Below, piece by piece: positions 1 to 9,139 of a stretch of DNA of 12,977 nucleotides. Location: positions 1-12,977 of the forward strand of contig MU401976.1 of assembly GCA_022579005.1 (NCBI GenBank), read 5' to 3'. The first letter of the stretch is position 1; each line of letters starts with the position of its first letter. Origin of the DNA: Poronia punctata. Lineage: Eukaryota; Ascomycota; Sordariomycetes; Xylariales; Xylariaceae. The translations under genes were made by a program, and so were the position numbers. Under the pieces are notes generated by a model. The model saw only the letters and a list, made by a program, of their open reading frames with translations. It had not been told where the DNA came from and did not search any database.

Positions 1-1043
1 TAGCTTATAATGCTTAAAAGGTTAAAAAAGGTTAAAAAGCAAGTTAAGTGCTTTAAAAAGCTTAAAAAGCTTATAAAGCTTAAGCTTTTTAGTTAATTAC
101 TAATATTTTAAAATATATTTTAAGTTTAAGCATATTTTAACTTATAAATTCTTTTTTATAAATATAATAATTAAACTAAGTTTTTATTTTTTAATTAAAA
201 ATATATAAAAAAAGTACTAAGCTTTATTAATAATTATATTGCTATTTATAATAGCAAGCATTTTATTACTTATAGCATTATAACTTTAAATTAAGCTATA
301 GCTTTAATTTTTGTACTATAATACTAGTAATAATAAACATTATACTATATATATTATATTATTAAAATATTAGCATATTTATTTTTTAAAATCTTTTTAA
401 ATAGCTTATAAAAAATTTTTATTATTAAGCTATATATATATATACTTAATTATTTTATATAAAATATATATATTTAGCTTATTTTTTGCTAATGTTTTAA
501 AGTTAAGTTTTTTTATGCTTTATTTTTTAAAAATAATATGCTTTTTTAATAAATAAATAACTATGCTTATTTTTTTAAAAATTTTAACTTAATTTAAGTT
601 ATTATTAAAAGCGTTTTTAAAGTAAAATAGTACTAATTACTATATATGCTACAATTTTTAATATAGTTAGTTTTTTAAATTTTTTTTTAAAAGTAAACTA
701 AAATTATATAATAATAATATTATTATAAATTAATACTAATTAGTTTTTAAATTAGCTATAAGTTAAAAGTAATAAAAATATTTATTATTTTTTATTTTAT
801 TAAAATATAACTTATAAAACGCTTACTATAATTTAATATATACTTTTTTTACTTACTTTATTCTTTTAAGTAGTTATATAACAATTTAAATTAAATTTTT
901 TATTTATTATTTATTTAAATATAATAAGTTTTAAAAGCAATATAAAGCTAAAGCAACTTTAAATTAAATAAAAAATAAATATAATAATAGTTTTTATTTT
1001 TAAACCTTACTTTTTTATAGTTGCTAATTTAACTACTAATTAG
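1..1043. other. AT-rich degraded DNA without a recognisable gene
   Basis: About 1 kb of extremely AT-rich sequence with stops in every frame. Remaining C and G sit largely in GC, AGCT and AAGCTT contexts. There is a short TA run around 430-450. T slightly exceeds A over much of it, so if the adjacent minus-strand LTR-like repeat is a 5' LTR, this could be the degraded internal part of its element. I could not recognise any protein motif and found no copy of the inner element's LTR. Confidence 0.7.
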
Positions 1044-1432
1044 TATTAGTCTAGCTAAAAGTAAATATAATTATAATACGTTATTATTTATAGTATTATA
1101 TTAACTTAATTAGTTTAAAAAAAAAAAAAGTTATAAAAACTTCTTTTAGCAAGTCTTATATAGCTATAAAGGTTTATAATTAATTAAAACCTATTAGCAA
1201 TATAAAAAGAACACGTATACCTTACATATTTAATACGTAAAAAACACGTACTTTCTATATACTAATTACGTACTATATACGTATACTACGCATATACTTC
1301 CCTAATAAAGTAAGTTTAACGCAATTTATAACAAATATATAAAAAACCAAATATTTATGTTTATAAAATATTTACGTTTTAATGGTCCTAATGTAGTTAA
1401 TAAGGTTAAGGGTATTAAAAGGGATTTTAACA
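1044..1432 (-). repeat. LTR-like repeat, left copy (inverted relative to 4065-4448)
   Basis: The reverse complement of this block aligns along nearly its whole length with 4065-4448. Shared stretches include the region around CTATATAC GTATAC (about 1274-1287), the ATTAGCAATATAAAAA stretch (about 1193-1208) and the AAATATTTAT...GTATTAAAA end (about 1350-1420). Read on the minus strand it starts TGTTAAAATC and ends ACTAATA, as expected for an LTR (TG...CA) whose terminal CA became TA. The flanks are ATTAG (1039-1043) and GTTAA (1433-1437), which could descend from one GTTAG target duplication by G-to-A changes, but that is weak. It may be a solo LTR. Near the 1380-1432 end this copy keeps G where the right copy has A, so it is the less mutated copy there. 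Confidence 0.7.
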
Positions 1433-2420
1433 GTTAAATATTTTTTATAAGAAGCTTTAAACTATAGCGTTATTAAAATATAGTTTATTATAAGCTTTAA
1501 TATTTTAGTAAAAAAAACAATGTTGCTAAAAATATTTATATAAGCTTTTAATATTATTTAACTAAAATATTTTTTTATAGTTATAAAGTATAGCAATAAT
1601 AAAAAGCTTTTATTTAAAATTATTTAAATAAAAATATTGCTTAATAGCAATATAAGCAATATTTTAGTTTATATAATCTTTTTTAAAAAAAGTTAATTAC
1701 TTATAAACCTTATAAGTTAAAGCATATTAAAGCAACAGTTAAATATAAGCTTTTAAAGTTTTGCAATAATTATTAAAGTAATTAAAAACCTTTTTAAGCT
1801 AGTTTATTATTTTAATACTATTAAAAAAAAAGTTAAAACACTTTAAAAAGTTAAAGTAAGTTATATATTGCTAAAAAACGCAAAGATTATATAAAAAGGT
1901 AATAAAATAGGTAGCAAAAATTAAAGTTAAGTTTTTATAGCTTATAATTAAAATATTAAAAGTAAAAGTTAAAATAGGTTTTTAGCTAAAAAGTAATAGT
2001 AAAGCAAAAGTTTTAGCTAACTTAAAAGCTTTAAAAAAAACGACGCCGTTTTTCTTTAACAAGTTTAAGTTAATAATAAAAAATATAATAAAGCTAGCTA
2101 AGTATAAGCAAATAGTTAAAAATATTGCTTTTTAAATAAAAGTAAAGTTTAATAAACTGCTTTAGTATTATTTTAAAGCAAAAGGTCTAAGTAGTATAAA
2201 GTAGTAGCTTAGATTATAGTTTTTGTTTATAAAACTATAAAGTTTTATAAAAAGCAACGTATTAAATAAAAAAAACTATATAAAATAACGTAAGCTTAAA
2301 ATAATAAAGTGTAAATATATTAAAAAAGCTAGTATTAATTAAAAAAAAAAGTATAATAAAAAAGTATTAGCTAATATTTATATTTAGTTAAAATTTTAAA
2401 GGTCCTTGCTTAAGCAAGCT
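1433..2420. other. Degraded repeat DNA, purine-rich on + strand, unassigned
   Basis: No open frame. A exceeds T on the + strand, as seen in the + coding Copia elements further right, so it may be a decayed + strand coding segment. A few less mutated spots remain, such as the GC-containing stretch at 2040-2060. I recognised no domain. It does not visibly match the two Copia elements. Confidence 0.5.
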
Positions 2421-2464
2421 ATTAATTTTTAAGGTTTTTATTAAAAGTTTAATTTTTAGGTTAT

Positions 2465-3150
2465 TTTAATTTCTAACTACTAGCTTGCATCTACGCAGCT
2501 CTAAATATAGCAAACTTTTTTTATACTTTATAAAATACGCTACCTTTTTTTATTTATTATAGTATTTAAATTTTTTTAGTTTTCTACTTTTTTTTAATCT
2601 TTTAGCTATTTATTTTCTAGTTTTTTTCTAGTCCCTTTATATTTCTAGTTTTTTTAAATTGCTATTAAAGGTATTTTTTAAGTCGTAGTCTTATAGCTTT
2701 ATTAAATTAAAAGTAGTAAGCTAGCTAAGTTATATTTTATAGTTTTAGCTTTATAGCTTAATTTATGCAACTTTTGCTGCTTAGTTTTAAATTGTAATAA
2801 CTTAGCTATTTTTAAAGCTTTTTTACTATATATTATTTTTATACTAAAGCTTTTAGCTAAGTTTTATAGTTTTTAAAGTTTAAAATAAGCTAATATCTTG
2901 TACGTATTTTTTTAATTAAACTATTAGTAGTTATAAAAACTTACTATATTTTTAGCTTAAGCGCGTTTATATATATAAGCATATTATTAATTTTTAGCTT
3001 TTTATTTTTTATATATAGTTTGCCTTATTAAAAAAGCTTTTATAAGTTTTATATTTAAGTAAAATTACTATTATAATAAAATTAAAAATTTTAAAAATTA
3101 CTTTAACTTTATACTAAAAAGGGTTTAGCTAAAGTAAACACATTAACTAG
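2465..3150 (-). pseudogene. Possible minus-strand coding remnant, family unknown
   Basis: Base skew flips here: T exceeds A on the + strand, so the minus strand has the purine-rich character of coding remnants in this window. Reading the minus strand in the frame that contains the codons at 2765-2770 gives about 225 codons interrupted only by TAA and TAG, with runs rich in K, R, L and Q. Examples are the residues KTKQQKLHKLSYKAK near 2740-2785 and LLYLELRRCK near 2480-2510. The composition suggests a charged helical or coiled-coil C-terminal region. I tried to read it as a pogo/Fot1-type transposase tail and could not find the expected motifs, so I assign no function. Continuity of one frame is suggestive, not proof. 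Confidence 0.3.
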
Positions 3151-3192
3151 GTTTTAAAAGCTTTATATTAATTATAGCTTTATAAAAGTATT

Positions 3193-3408
3193 TTAAGAAG
3201 CATAACTTAGTATATTATATATATAATAAATAAATAAGTAGCTAGGTTTACAAAGCACCGCAAAAACAATAGTTATATAAAAAAAAATAAAAAACAAGCT
3301 AGTTTCTTTTAGTTTTGCAGCTACCCTATAACGTAAGGCATAATAAGCATGTATGCTAATTATGTTATAATAATCAAAAAATAAAATAATAAATAATATA
3401 TAAAACAA
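3193..3408 (-). other. 71-codon open frame, doubtful as a gene
   Basis: The only open frame of note in the window. Most of the product is F, I, Y and L from AT-rich codons. The central part (ALRYRVAAKLKETS) has ordinary composition because the DNA at about 3235-3385 is less mutated than its surroundings. There is no recognisable domain, no neighbour in an operon-like arrangement and no clear promoter. Its frame differs from the minus-strand remnant just downstream (2465-3150). Most likely a chance opening or a fragment of a larger decayed frame. Confidence 0.25.
3339..3364. repeat. 26-bp near-perfect palindrome
   Basis: The arms CATAATAAGCAT (3339-3350) and ATGCTAATTATG (3353-3364) are inverted repeats with one mismatch and a 2-bp centre. 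They lie inside the less mutated patch. Could be a protein-binding site, a transposon end relic or chance. Confidence 0.5.
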
Positions 3409-4064
3409 ATAAAAATAAATTTTATTTTTTAAATTAGTTTTACATATTTAAGTTTTAAGTTAAAAATTACTATTAAAGCGCAATTCTTTTTTATATTATC
3501 TTTATATAAAGTTAATTAATTTAATTAAAATTAAAAAGGCTAAAAGAACTTTGCTAGTATTTAAGCTATAAGGTAGCTACTATATAGCTAATAAGTACTT
3601 TGTTTACTTAGTTAAGTTAGCTTAACTTTTGCAGCTTTAGCGGCCTAAGCTGCGCTTTTAGCTATAGTATTATTACTAATATTCTAACAATAATATTATT
3701 GCTTTATATACTACTTTATATTTAATTTTTAAAGTATTTAAATTACTTTTAATTTCTTTAGTACGTTATACTAATTTTAAGTTACTTTACTAATATCTTA
3801 TAAAGCTTAGAAGTACACGTAAAAAATGCTTTATAATTAATATAATGTTGCTATAAAAATCCTATAAAACAATTATAAAAGTATATTAAATTAACTAAAA
3901 AAATAACCTTATAAATTTGTTTATAAAAAAAACTTTTAACTAAGCACTTAAGTTTTTTATTATAATAAATTAAATATAAATAAAAATTAAAGTAATAATA
4001 AATCGGTTATAAGTTAAAAATAAAAGAATAAAAAAATAAAAATATAGTTAAAAAGAATAGCAAG
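3409..4064. other. Degraded DNA between the less mutated patch and the right LTR-like repeat
   Basis: No open frame and no recognised motif. The only distinctive structure is an inverted repeat at 3631-3653: arms GCAGCTT and AAGCTGC around a GC-containing 9-bp core with GGCC. It is the most GC-dense spot in the left third. Confidence 0.5.
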
Positions 4065-4448
4065 TATTAAAATCTTTTTTAATACTTTTAACTTTATTAA
4101 CTATATTAAAGCTATTAAAACTTAAATATTTAATAAATATAAATATTTAGTTTTCTACGCATTAATTTTAAGTTGCATTAAACTTACCTTATTAAAAAGG
4201 TATATACGCAGTATACGTATATAGTACATAACTAGTATATAAAAGTACGCGTTCTTTATATATTAAATATATAGCAGGTCTATATCTTTTTTATATTGCT
4301 AATAGGTATAAAAAACTTTTATACCTTTATAACTATATAGACTTATTAAAAGAAGCTGTTTTAACTTCTTTTTTTTTAATTAATTAAGTTAATATAGTAT
4401 TATTAATAGTAATATATTATAATTACATTTATTCTAGCTAAACTAATA
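4065..4448 (+). repeat. LTR-like repeat, right copy; candidate 5' LTR of the outer Copia element
   Basis: Inverted partner of 1044-1432. On the + strand it starts TATTAAAATC (from TGTTAAAATC by G-to-A change) and ends ACTAATA. Immediately after it the + strand becomes purine-rich and leads into the outer element's gag-pol, so the position and orientation fit a 5' LTR of about 384 bp. No flanking target duplication is needed at its inner edge. The distance from here to the gag zinc-knuckle region (about 527 bp) is roughly half the corresponding distance in the inner element (about 1100 bp), so either gag is internally deleted or this LTR is not the outer element's own. Confidence 0.6.
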
Positions 4449-4882
4449 AAAGTAAATATATAGTATAAAAACTTTTAAAAAGTTAAAAAAACTATAACTA
4501 AAGTATTGTTAGCTTTTATTAAAGCAAACCTTTTTAACTTTATTAAAAAAATGTTTAAAAAACCCACTAAAAACTTTTAAAAAGTTATTATAAAGTAAAA
4601 ATACTATATTTTACAATATAAGCAATATAAACTTAATATGTTGCTTAGCACTTATTTTTTTTAATAACCTTTTAAAGCTTTTAGCAAAATATATAAATAC
4701 TAGTATAATACTTTTAAAATTATATATAAAAAGCAAATATATAAAAATAATTTTTACTACTTAAAATAGCTACTAATTTTTAAGGCTAAATAGTAATTAA
4801 TTAAAAGCCTAAAAAAAAGAAATAATAAAAAGGTTTTTTATAATATTTAATAAAAAGAATTAAAAAACTAGGCTTAAAAATT

Positions 4883-4902
4883 AAAAGGTAAAAATACCTT
4901 TT
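4883..4902. repeat. Small hairpin, AAAAGGTA/TACCTTTT
   Basis: Perfect 8-bp inverted arms around a 4-A loop, a few bases left of a longer inverted repeat (4908-4993). In such AT-rich DNA a palindrome containing GG/CC is less expected than one of only A and T, but a chance origin is possible. Confidence 0.5.
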
Positions 4903-4907
4903 TATTA

Positions 4908-4993
4908 TTAATAAGCACCTTTTTTGTAGGCAAAAAATAAAAACAATTTTTTATTTTATAACTTTTAATTAAAGTAAAAAAGGTGCTTATTAA
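4908..4993. repeat. 18-bp perfect inverted repeat with 50-bp spacer
   Basis: The arms at 4908-4925 and 4976-4993 are exact reverse complements (core AAGCACC / GGTGCTT). The right arm overlaps the presumed zinc-knuckle codons of the outer gag, so it is probably old coding sequence, with the left arm an inverted copy or the end of a tiny insertion. I see no obvious flanking target duplication. Confidence 0.6.
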
Positions 4994-6260
4994 AAGATTA
5001 CTAACTTATTAAAACAAACTAAGAAAATACTTATAACTTAAAAAGTATACTTAGTATATTAAAGTTTTTATAATTTTTTTAAATACTAGTATATATTTTT
5101 AAAGCTTTATTAAAAAAGCTTTATTAAAAGCTTAAAGTATAAAAACTTTATTAAGTTTTAAATTCCATATAATTTAAAGCTTAAAAAGAAAACTAAGGCT
5201 ATTAAAGCAATAAAAGGTAATTAAAAAACCGCAAAATTAACTATTAGCTTATAAAAAAAAGGAAAGCATAACTATAATAACTTTATATATATATAAGCTT
5301 TAAAATATTAGAAAGGCTTATATAAAAAGTATTTTTTTAAAGAAAACTTGTTTTAAGCTAAAAGCTTTATTATAATTATATAAGCTTATATAAATATAAA
5401 TATAAAAGTTTAAAACATTAAAAAACCACTTATATTAAAGCCTAAAAATATAGCTTACTATAAAACCTTAGCAATAAACAATACTTCTTTTTTTGCTTTT
5501 ATTTAAAAAAGGTTTTAATAAAATATAAAACTACTAAAAAGCTATTTTAAAAGACTTAATTACTTAATACTATATTAAATATAAAATAAGTGTAGTTAAT
5601 ACGTTTTAAAATAATTATTTATAAATATAAAGAAAGCTTTTTTTTATCCTTAAAAAAATAAATAAACAAAATATACTAAATAGCTTACTTTTAAGGCAAT
5701 TTCTTTTAAATAGCATTGTTAGCTTAGCTATGTAAGTTTTAATATATTATAATACTTAATTAGCTAAGTAAAAAAAATAACGATTAAAAGGTTTTTAGGC
5801 TAAGGTATTAAATTAATAAATTATTTTAAATATATATGCAAAAAGCTAAAAGATTAAATTAATAAAGCTTTTAAAACCTAACTAAATTATTTATTTTAAT
5901 ATATTGCTATAAATTAGCACGTTTATAATAGAAGTTTTAATAGTAAAGTATTAATGCTTTATATAACTAAACAATATTTTAAGTATATATTTAATTACTA
6001 TTTTTAAAGCTTTAATATAAAAATATTAAAAACTTTATTTAAGTACTTTATAAAAAAACTATAAGCAGTTTATAAAAAATAAGTTGTTTTTATTAAATCA
6101 AATAAATAACTTTTATAGTTATTAAAAGTTAAAAACTATTTAGTTAATAAATTATTGATTATAGTAAAGATTTTAACACTTAATACTTAAGCTTAAAACA
6201 GTGCTAGTAAATAATTTAGCTAAATAATCCAAAAGTATACTAAATATATAAAAGCTAGGA

Positions 6261-6265
6261 TAAAG
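6261..6265. repeat. Target-site duplication of inner element, left copy (TAAAG)
   Basis: TAAAG directly precedes the first base of the inner 5' LTR and is repeated exactly after the 3' LTR (11271-11275). Five base pairs is the usual Copia duplication. Removing the element and one copy restores an uninterrupted integrase alignment with the homologous inner sequence at 8993-9010. Confidence 0.9.
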
Positions 6266-6600
6266 TATTAAAAGTAACAAGTTATAAAAAGACCATAATT
6301 AATATAATGCCTATATAGTAAAAGAAATATAGCTAAAGTAAGAACTACTATAAAAAAAAGGTTTTCTAATAAAAGGTGTTAGATTTAATAAGTTATAAAA
6401 AGACTATAATTAATGTAATGCCTATATAGTAAAAATAATACAGCTAAGGTAAGGATTACTATAAAAGGAAAAGTCCTTTTATAAAGGGTTTCCTTTTACT
6501 TATTTAGTATAAGAAAACTTTATAGTAAAAAGAAAATACTTTTTCTTATGCGTTATATAATATAATTATATATTATAAGCTATATTGCTAAGTTTTAATA
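6266..6600 (+). repeat. 5' LTR of inner element with a 111-bp tandem partial duplication
   Basis: A full-length LTR copy lies at 6377-6600 (224 bp, start TGTTAGA, end TTTTAATA, aligned along its length with the 3' LTR at 11049-11270). It is preceded by a second copy of only its first half, 6266-6376 (start TATTAAA). Both halves share TTATAAAAAGAC, TAATGCCTATATAGTAAAA and the ACTATAAAA stretch. The target duplication abuts the partial copy, so the extra half is inside the element rather than a leftover neighbour. The partial copy breaks off after TAAAAGG (6370-6376). Where the copies differ, changes are mostly G-to-A or C-to-T. Confidence 0.85.
6460..6483. repeat. Hairpin in 5' LTR
   Basis: TATAAAAGG (6460-6468) and CCTTTTATA (6475-6483) are perfect 9-bp inverted arms with a 6-base loop. 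A further TTTCCTTTT downstream can also pair with AAAAGGAAA. The corresponding part of the 3' LTR is decayed. It lies mid-LTR and could be part of the R-region poly(A)/terminator structure, which is a guess. Confidence 0.5.
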
Positions 6601-6679
6601 ATTAAAAGTTTTATTTGCTTGCTATTATTATTAAAGTATAATAAATATAGCAATTTAGCTATTATAGCAATAAAATTAA

Positions 6680-7800
6680 ATGTTATCCTAGGTTTTTTAA
6701 AAGACTTTTATGTTTAAAACAAAAAGTTTAAAGAAAACTATATTTTTTAACTTATAAAAGTATATTAACTTTATAAATAAGGTTTTTTAGCTAAAAAAGC
6801 TAATATAACCTAATATAAGCAAATTTAATAAAAAGCTTAATTAAAAAAAAACTTAAAGTAGCTTTAATATAGCTAAAAATATACTAGTAATAAATAAAAA
6901 AACTTATTAATATAGTAAATCTTATAACTAAATTCTATAAACTTACTATAAATATTAAAAGCAACTTTAAATTTATAACTAGCTTATATAAAAGTAAAGT
7001 AAAGAAATATACTTTAATTATTAATAAAAAATATAAACTAAAAATATAAGTTTTAAATTTAGCATTAGCAGCATATTAATTTTATTACTTTAAGCTAAAA
7101 TAAAAACTAAAATCTTACTATAACACTTTAAAAGCTATTAGTATACTTATAAGCGCTATATTAAATAAAATAGCATACTTTAATTATATAAACTTTATTA
7201 ACTAATGCATAAAAAAACTTATTAAAAACTTTTTAAAGTTTATTGCTAAATGAAAACAACTAGTAATAAAGCTTAAAAAATATAAAGTTTTTAAATATTT
7301 TTTAATAATAAAACTATTTAAAAAAATTATTAAAGCGCTTAAAAATAAATATAAGCACTAATTTAACACTTTTTGTTTAAACTACTAAATAGCTTTGCTA
7401 AATAGTACTTTAAAATACTAAATAATAATTATAAATTTATATACTTAAATAGCTGTTAAAAAGTAATAAAAAAAACTAAAAATAATAAAAAAGTTATTTA
7501 CAACTTTTAATAAAAAAAGTATAACTAATAAAAAAAAGAAATTAAAAAACAAGGCTTTAGCATTATTTTAAATAAATAAAAAAAAGGTTATAAAGCTTGC
7601 AGCAAATCTATACCTTATAACTATAGCAAAAGCTTTGCTTATAAAAGCACTACTATATTAATAAAAAAAACTAAAAAAAATACTTTTAATACTAAAAAAG
7701 TTTGTTTTATATATAAAAGCTTTTATAATTTACTTAGTTATTAGTACTTCTTTTTAAAAAATGCTAATAAAGATTTTATAATAAATACTTAAATTGTTAA
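6680..7800 (+). other. gag region of inner element
   Basis: Degraded + strand frame downstream of the 5' LTR, with purine-rich composition. The only motif I can point to is the stretch CFIYKSFYNLLSYxY at 7703-7747. It is compatible with a decayed zinc knuckle (CxxC followed by C and H positions), because TAT can derive from TGT or CAT. Assignment to gag rests mainly on its position between the LTR and integrase. Confidence 0.55.
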
Positions 7801-8615
7801 CTATATTAAGCTAAAAGTTAAATATAACTTTAAGGTTAAAAAAAGATTAAAGCTTATAAAACTATAGGAATAAGGATAAAAAGATTAAAATTAACAAAAA
7901 GCCTACGTAAAAAAAAAAGAAAAACTAAAATAAGTTATTATTTATACTAGCTTTAAAGCTAGTAAATAATAAAAAGGTAGCTTATATTTTTAAAGAAACT
8001 TTACTATTTTTAACTTAAAATTTACTTTTTATATTTTTAATAAAATAAGTTATTTTTATAACATTAAAAATATATTTAATAAAAACGTTATATATGCTAA
8101 TAATATAGTTATTTAAGTTTAAGCGTATAAAAACGTTAATATAATAGTTTAAAGCACTTTAAACCTTTTTACTTTTTAGCTTAAAAATATAGCTTATTAT
8201 AAAAATCTTATAACTAATTTTATTTTATTTAAAACTTTAAGTTAAAAAAAGATTTAATAAAATATAAAGCTACTTAAAAGCTACTTTTAAAAAATAAATA
8301 GTTTATAGCTATATTGCATATAAAACTAGTATAAATAATACGTTTTAAAATACTTACTTTTAAGCATAAACAAAAGTTTCTTTATAATTAAAAAAACTTG
8401 CTAATAATATATACTAAAAAACTAGCGTTTAAAGCAATTCTTTTTAATAGCATTTTTAACTTAGCTATTTAAAACTTAACATAATTTATTACTTAGTTAG
8501 CTAAGTAAAAAAGGTAAAAATTTAAAAACTTTTAAATTAAAATATTAAATTAATAAATCGCTTAAGTTATATATATATAAAAGGCTTAAAAACTAAATTA
8601 ATAAAGTATTAAGAA
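7800..8615 (+). other. Presumed protease and pre-integrase region of inner element
   Basis: Placed by order between gag and integrase. It aligns with the outer copy (about 5060-5880), for example the shared AAAAATATAGCTTA and AATACGTTTTAAAATA stretches. The frame around 8340-8375 (RFKIL near the start) is compatible with a decayed aspartic-protease box of fungal Copia elements, but the catalytic D-T/S-G is not legible. Low certainty on domain borders. Confidence 0.4.
7935..7972. repeat. Palindrome in gag/protease region
   Basis: ACTAGCTTTAAAGCTAGT (7946-7963) is a perfect 18-bp palindrome. After a 2-base bulge it is extended by TTATTATTT/AAATAATAA, giving a near-perfect structure of 38 bp. 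It is not visible in the homologous part of the outer copy, so it is probably fortuitous or created by mutation. Confidence 0.5.
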
Positions 8616-9110
8616 AATAGCTAAACTGCTTATTTAAACACATTACTATAAACTAGCATTTATATAATAAAAGTATTAAAACTAAAGTATTAATGCTACT
8701 TATAACTAAAAAATACTTAAAGCATTTGTTTAATTGTTATTTATTAAACTTTAAAGCAAGCATAATATTAAAAATATTTAAAATGTTTATATTAAAAGTT
8801 AAAGTAGTTTATAGTAAATAAGTTAATATAATTAAGTTAACTAAGCAACTATTATAATTTTATAAAGTTAAAAATTATTTTTTTAATAAAGAATTTATTA
8901 TACTTAAAGTTTTACCTTTAAATATTTAAGCTTAATATAGCGCTACTAAGTAGTTTAGCTAAATAGTTAAAAAGCATGCTTAGTATATAAAAGCTAGCAC
9001 AAAGCTTTTTAAAAGCTTATAAGTTAAAATTAACAAAGCTATTATATATTTAATAAACTAAATATTTAAATATATATTTAACTAAAAAACTTTATATAAA
9101 TACTTTTATA
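8616..9110 (+). other. Integrase domain remnant of inner Copia element
   Basis: Integrase joins retroviral-type cDNA to host DNA. Visible in one frame: HITINxHLYNKSIKTKVLML (8639-8698) for the first catalytic block, then a YSATKxFSxIVKKHAxYIKAS stretch (about 8936-8998) for the ERSG...KARxMRI block. Next come KLFKSL and KAIIYLIN (9002-9060), matching LPxxLWxE...AVYLLNRTP. The acidic D,D,E residues cannot be read as intact. The same block in the outer element is split exactly between KAR and the LP-like segment by the insertion. Confidence 0.8.
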
Positions 9111-9139
9111 CTTACTTTAGCGCTTAAAATAACTATGTT

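Larger units (their letters stand above)
4449..6265 (+). pseudogene. Outer Copia gag-protease-integrase remnant (5' part)
   Basis: Read in the frame containing the codon at 6263-6265, the integrase core is visible despite stops. Near 5912-5960 the residues NxHVYNRSFNSKVLMLYIT match the first catalytic-block region of fungal Copia integrases (WxDFHDYN...LMLITDR). Near 6188-6265 the residues AxNSASKxFSxIIQKYTKYIKAR match the xAQNGxSERSGxxIxxKARxMRI block. Further upstream, a KKGAYxKITN stretch near 4976-5005 may be the gag zinc knuckle. It aligns with the inner copy from the knuckle (7703) onward with nearly equal spacing (1286 versus 1299 bp). The frame stops at the insertion site and continues at 11271. 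No functional product is possible. Confidence 0.75.

Noticed and set aside
425..480. TA-rich run as a replication origin or promoter
   Set aside because: TATA and ARS-like matches are expected everywhere at this base composition, so they carry no information here.
2465..3150. Pogo/Fot1-type transposase assignment
   Set aside because: I could not find the DDE-region motifs such as the PPHxTHxLQPLD box in the decayed frame, so the name would be a guess.
3193..3408. The 71-codon open frame as a functional gene
   Set aside because: Low-complexity composition, no domain, no homologous frame nearby, and located in a repeat island; kept only as a doubtful feature.
1044..4448. Calling the inverted pair terminal inverted repeats of a DNA transposon
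   Set aside because: No identifiable transposase and no clear target duplication outside both ends; the ends look like LTR ends and the right copy abuts a Copia element. Left open as an alternative.
6266..6376. The half LTR as a remnant of the outer element's own 3' LTR
   Set aside because: The TAAAG duplication abuts it and the outer pol continues at 11271, so it belongs to the inner insertion.
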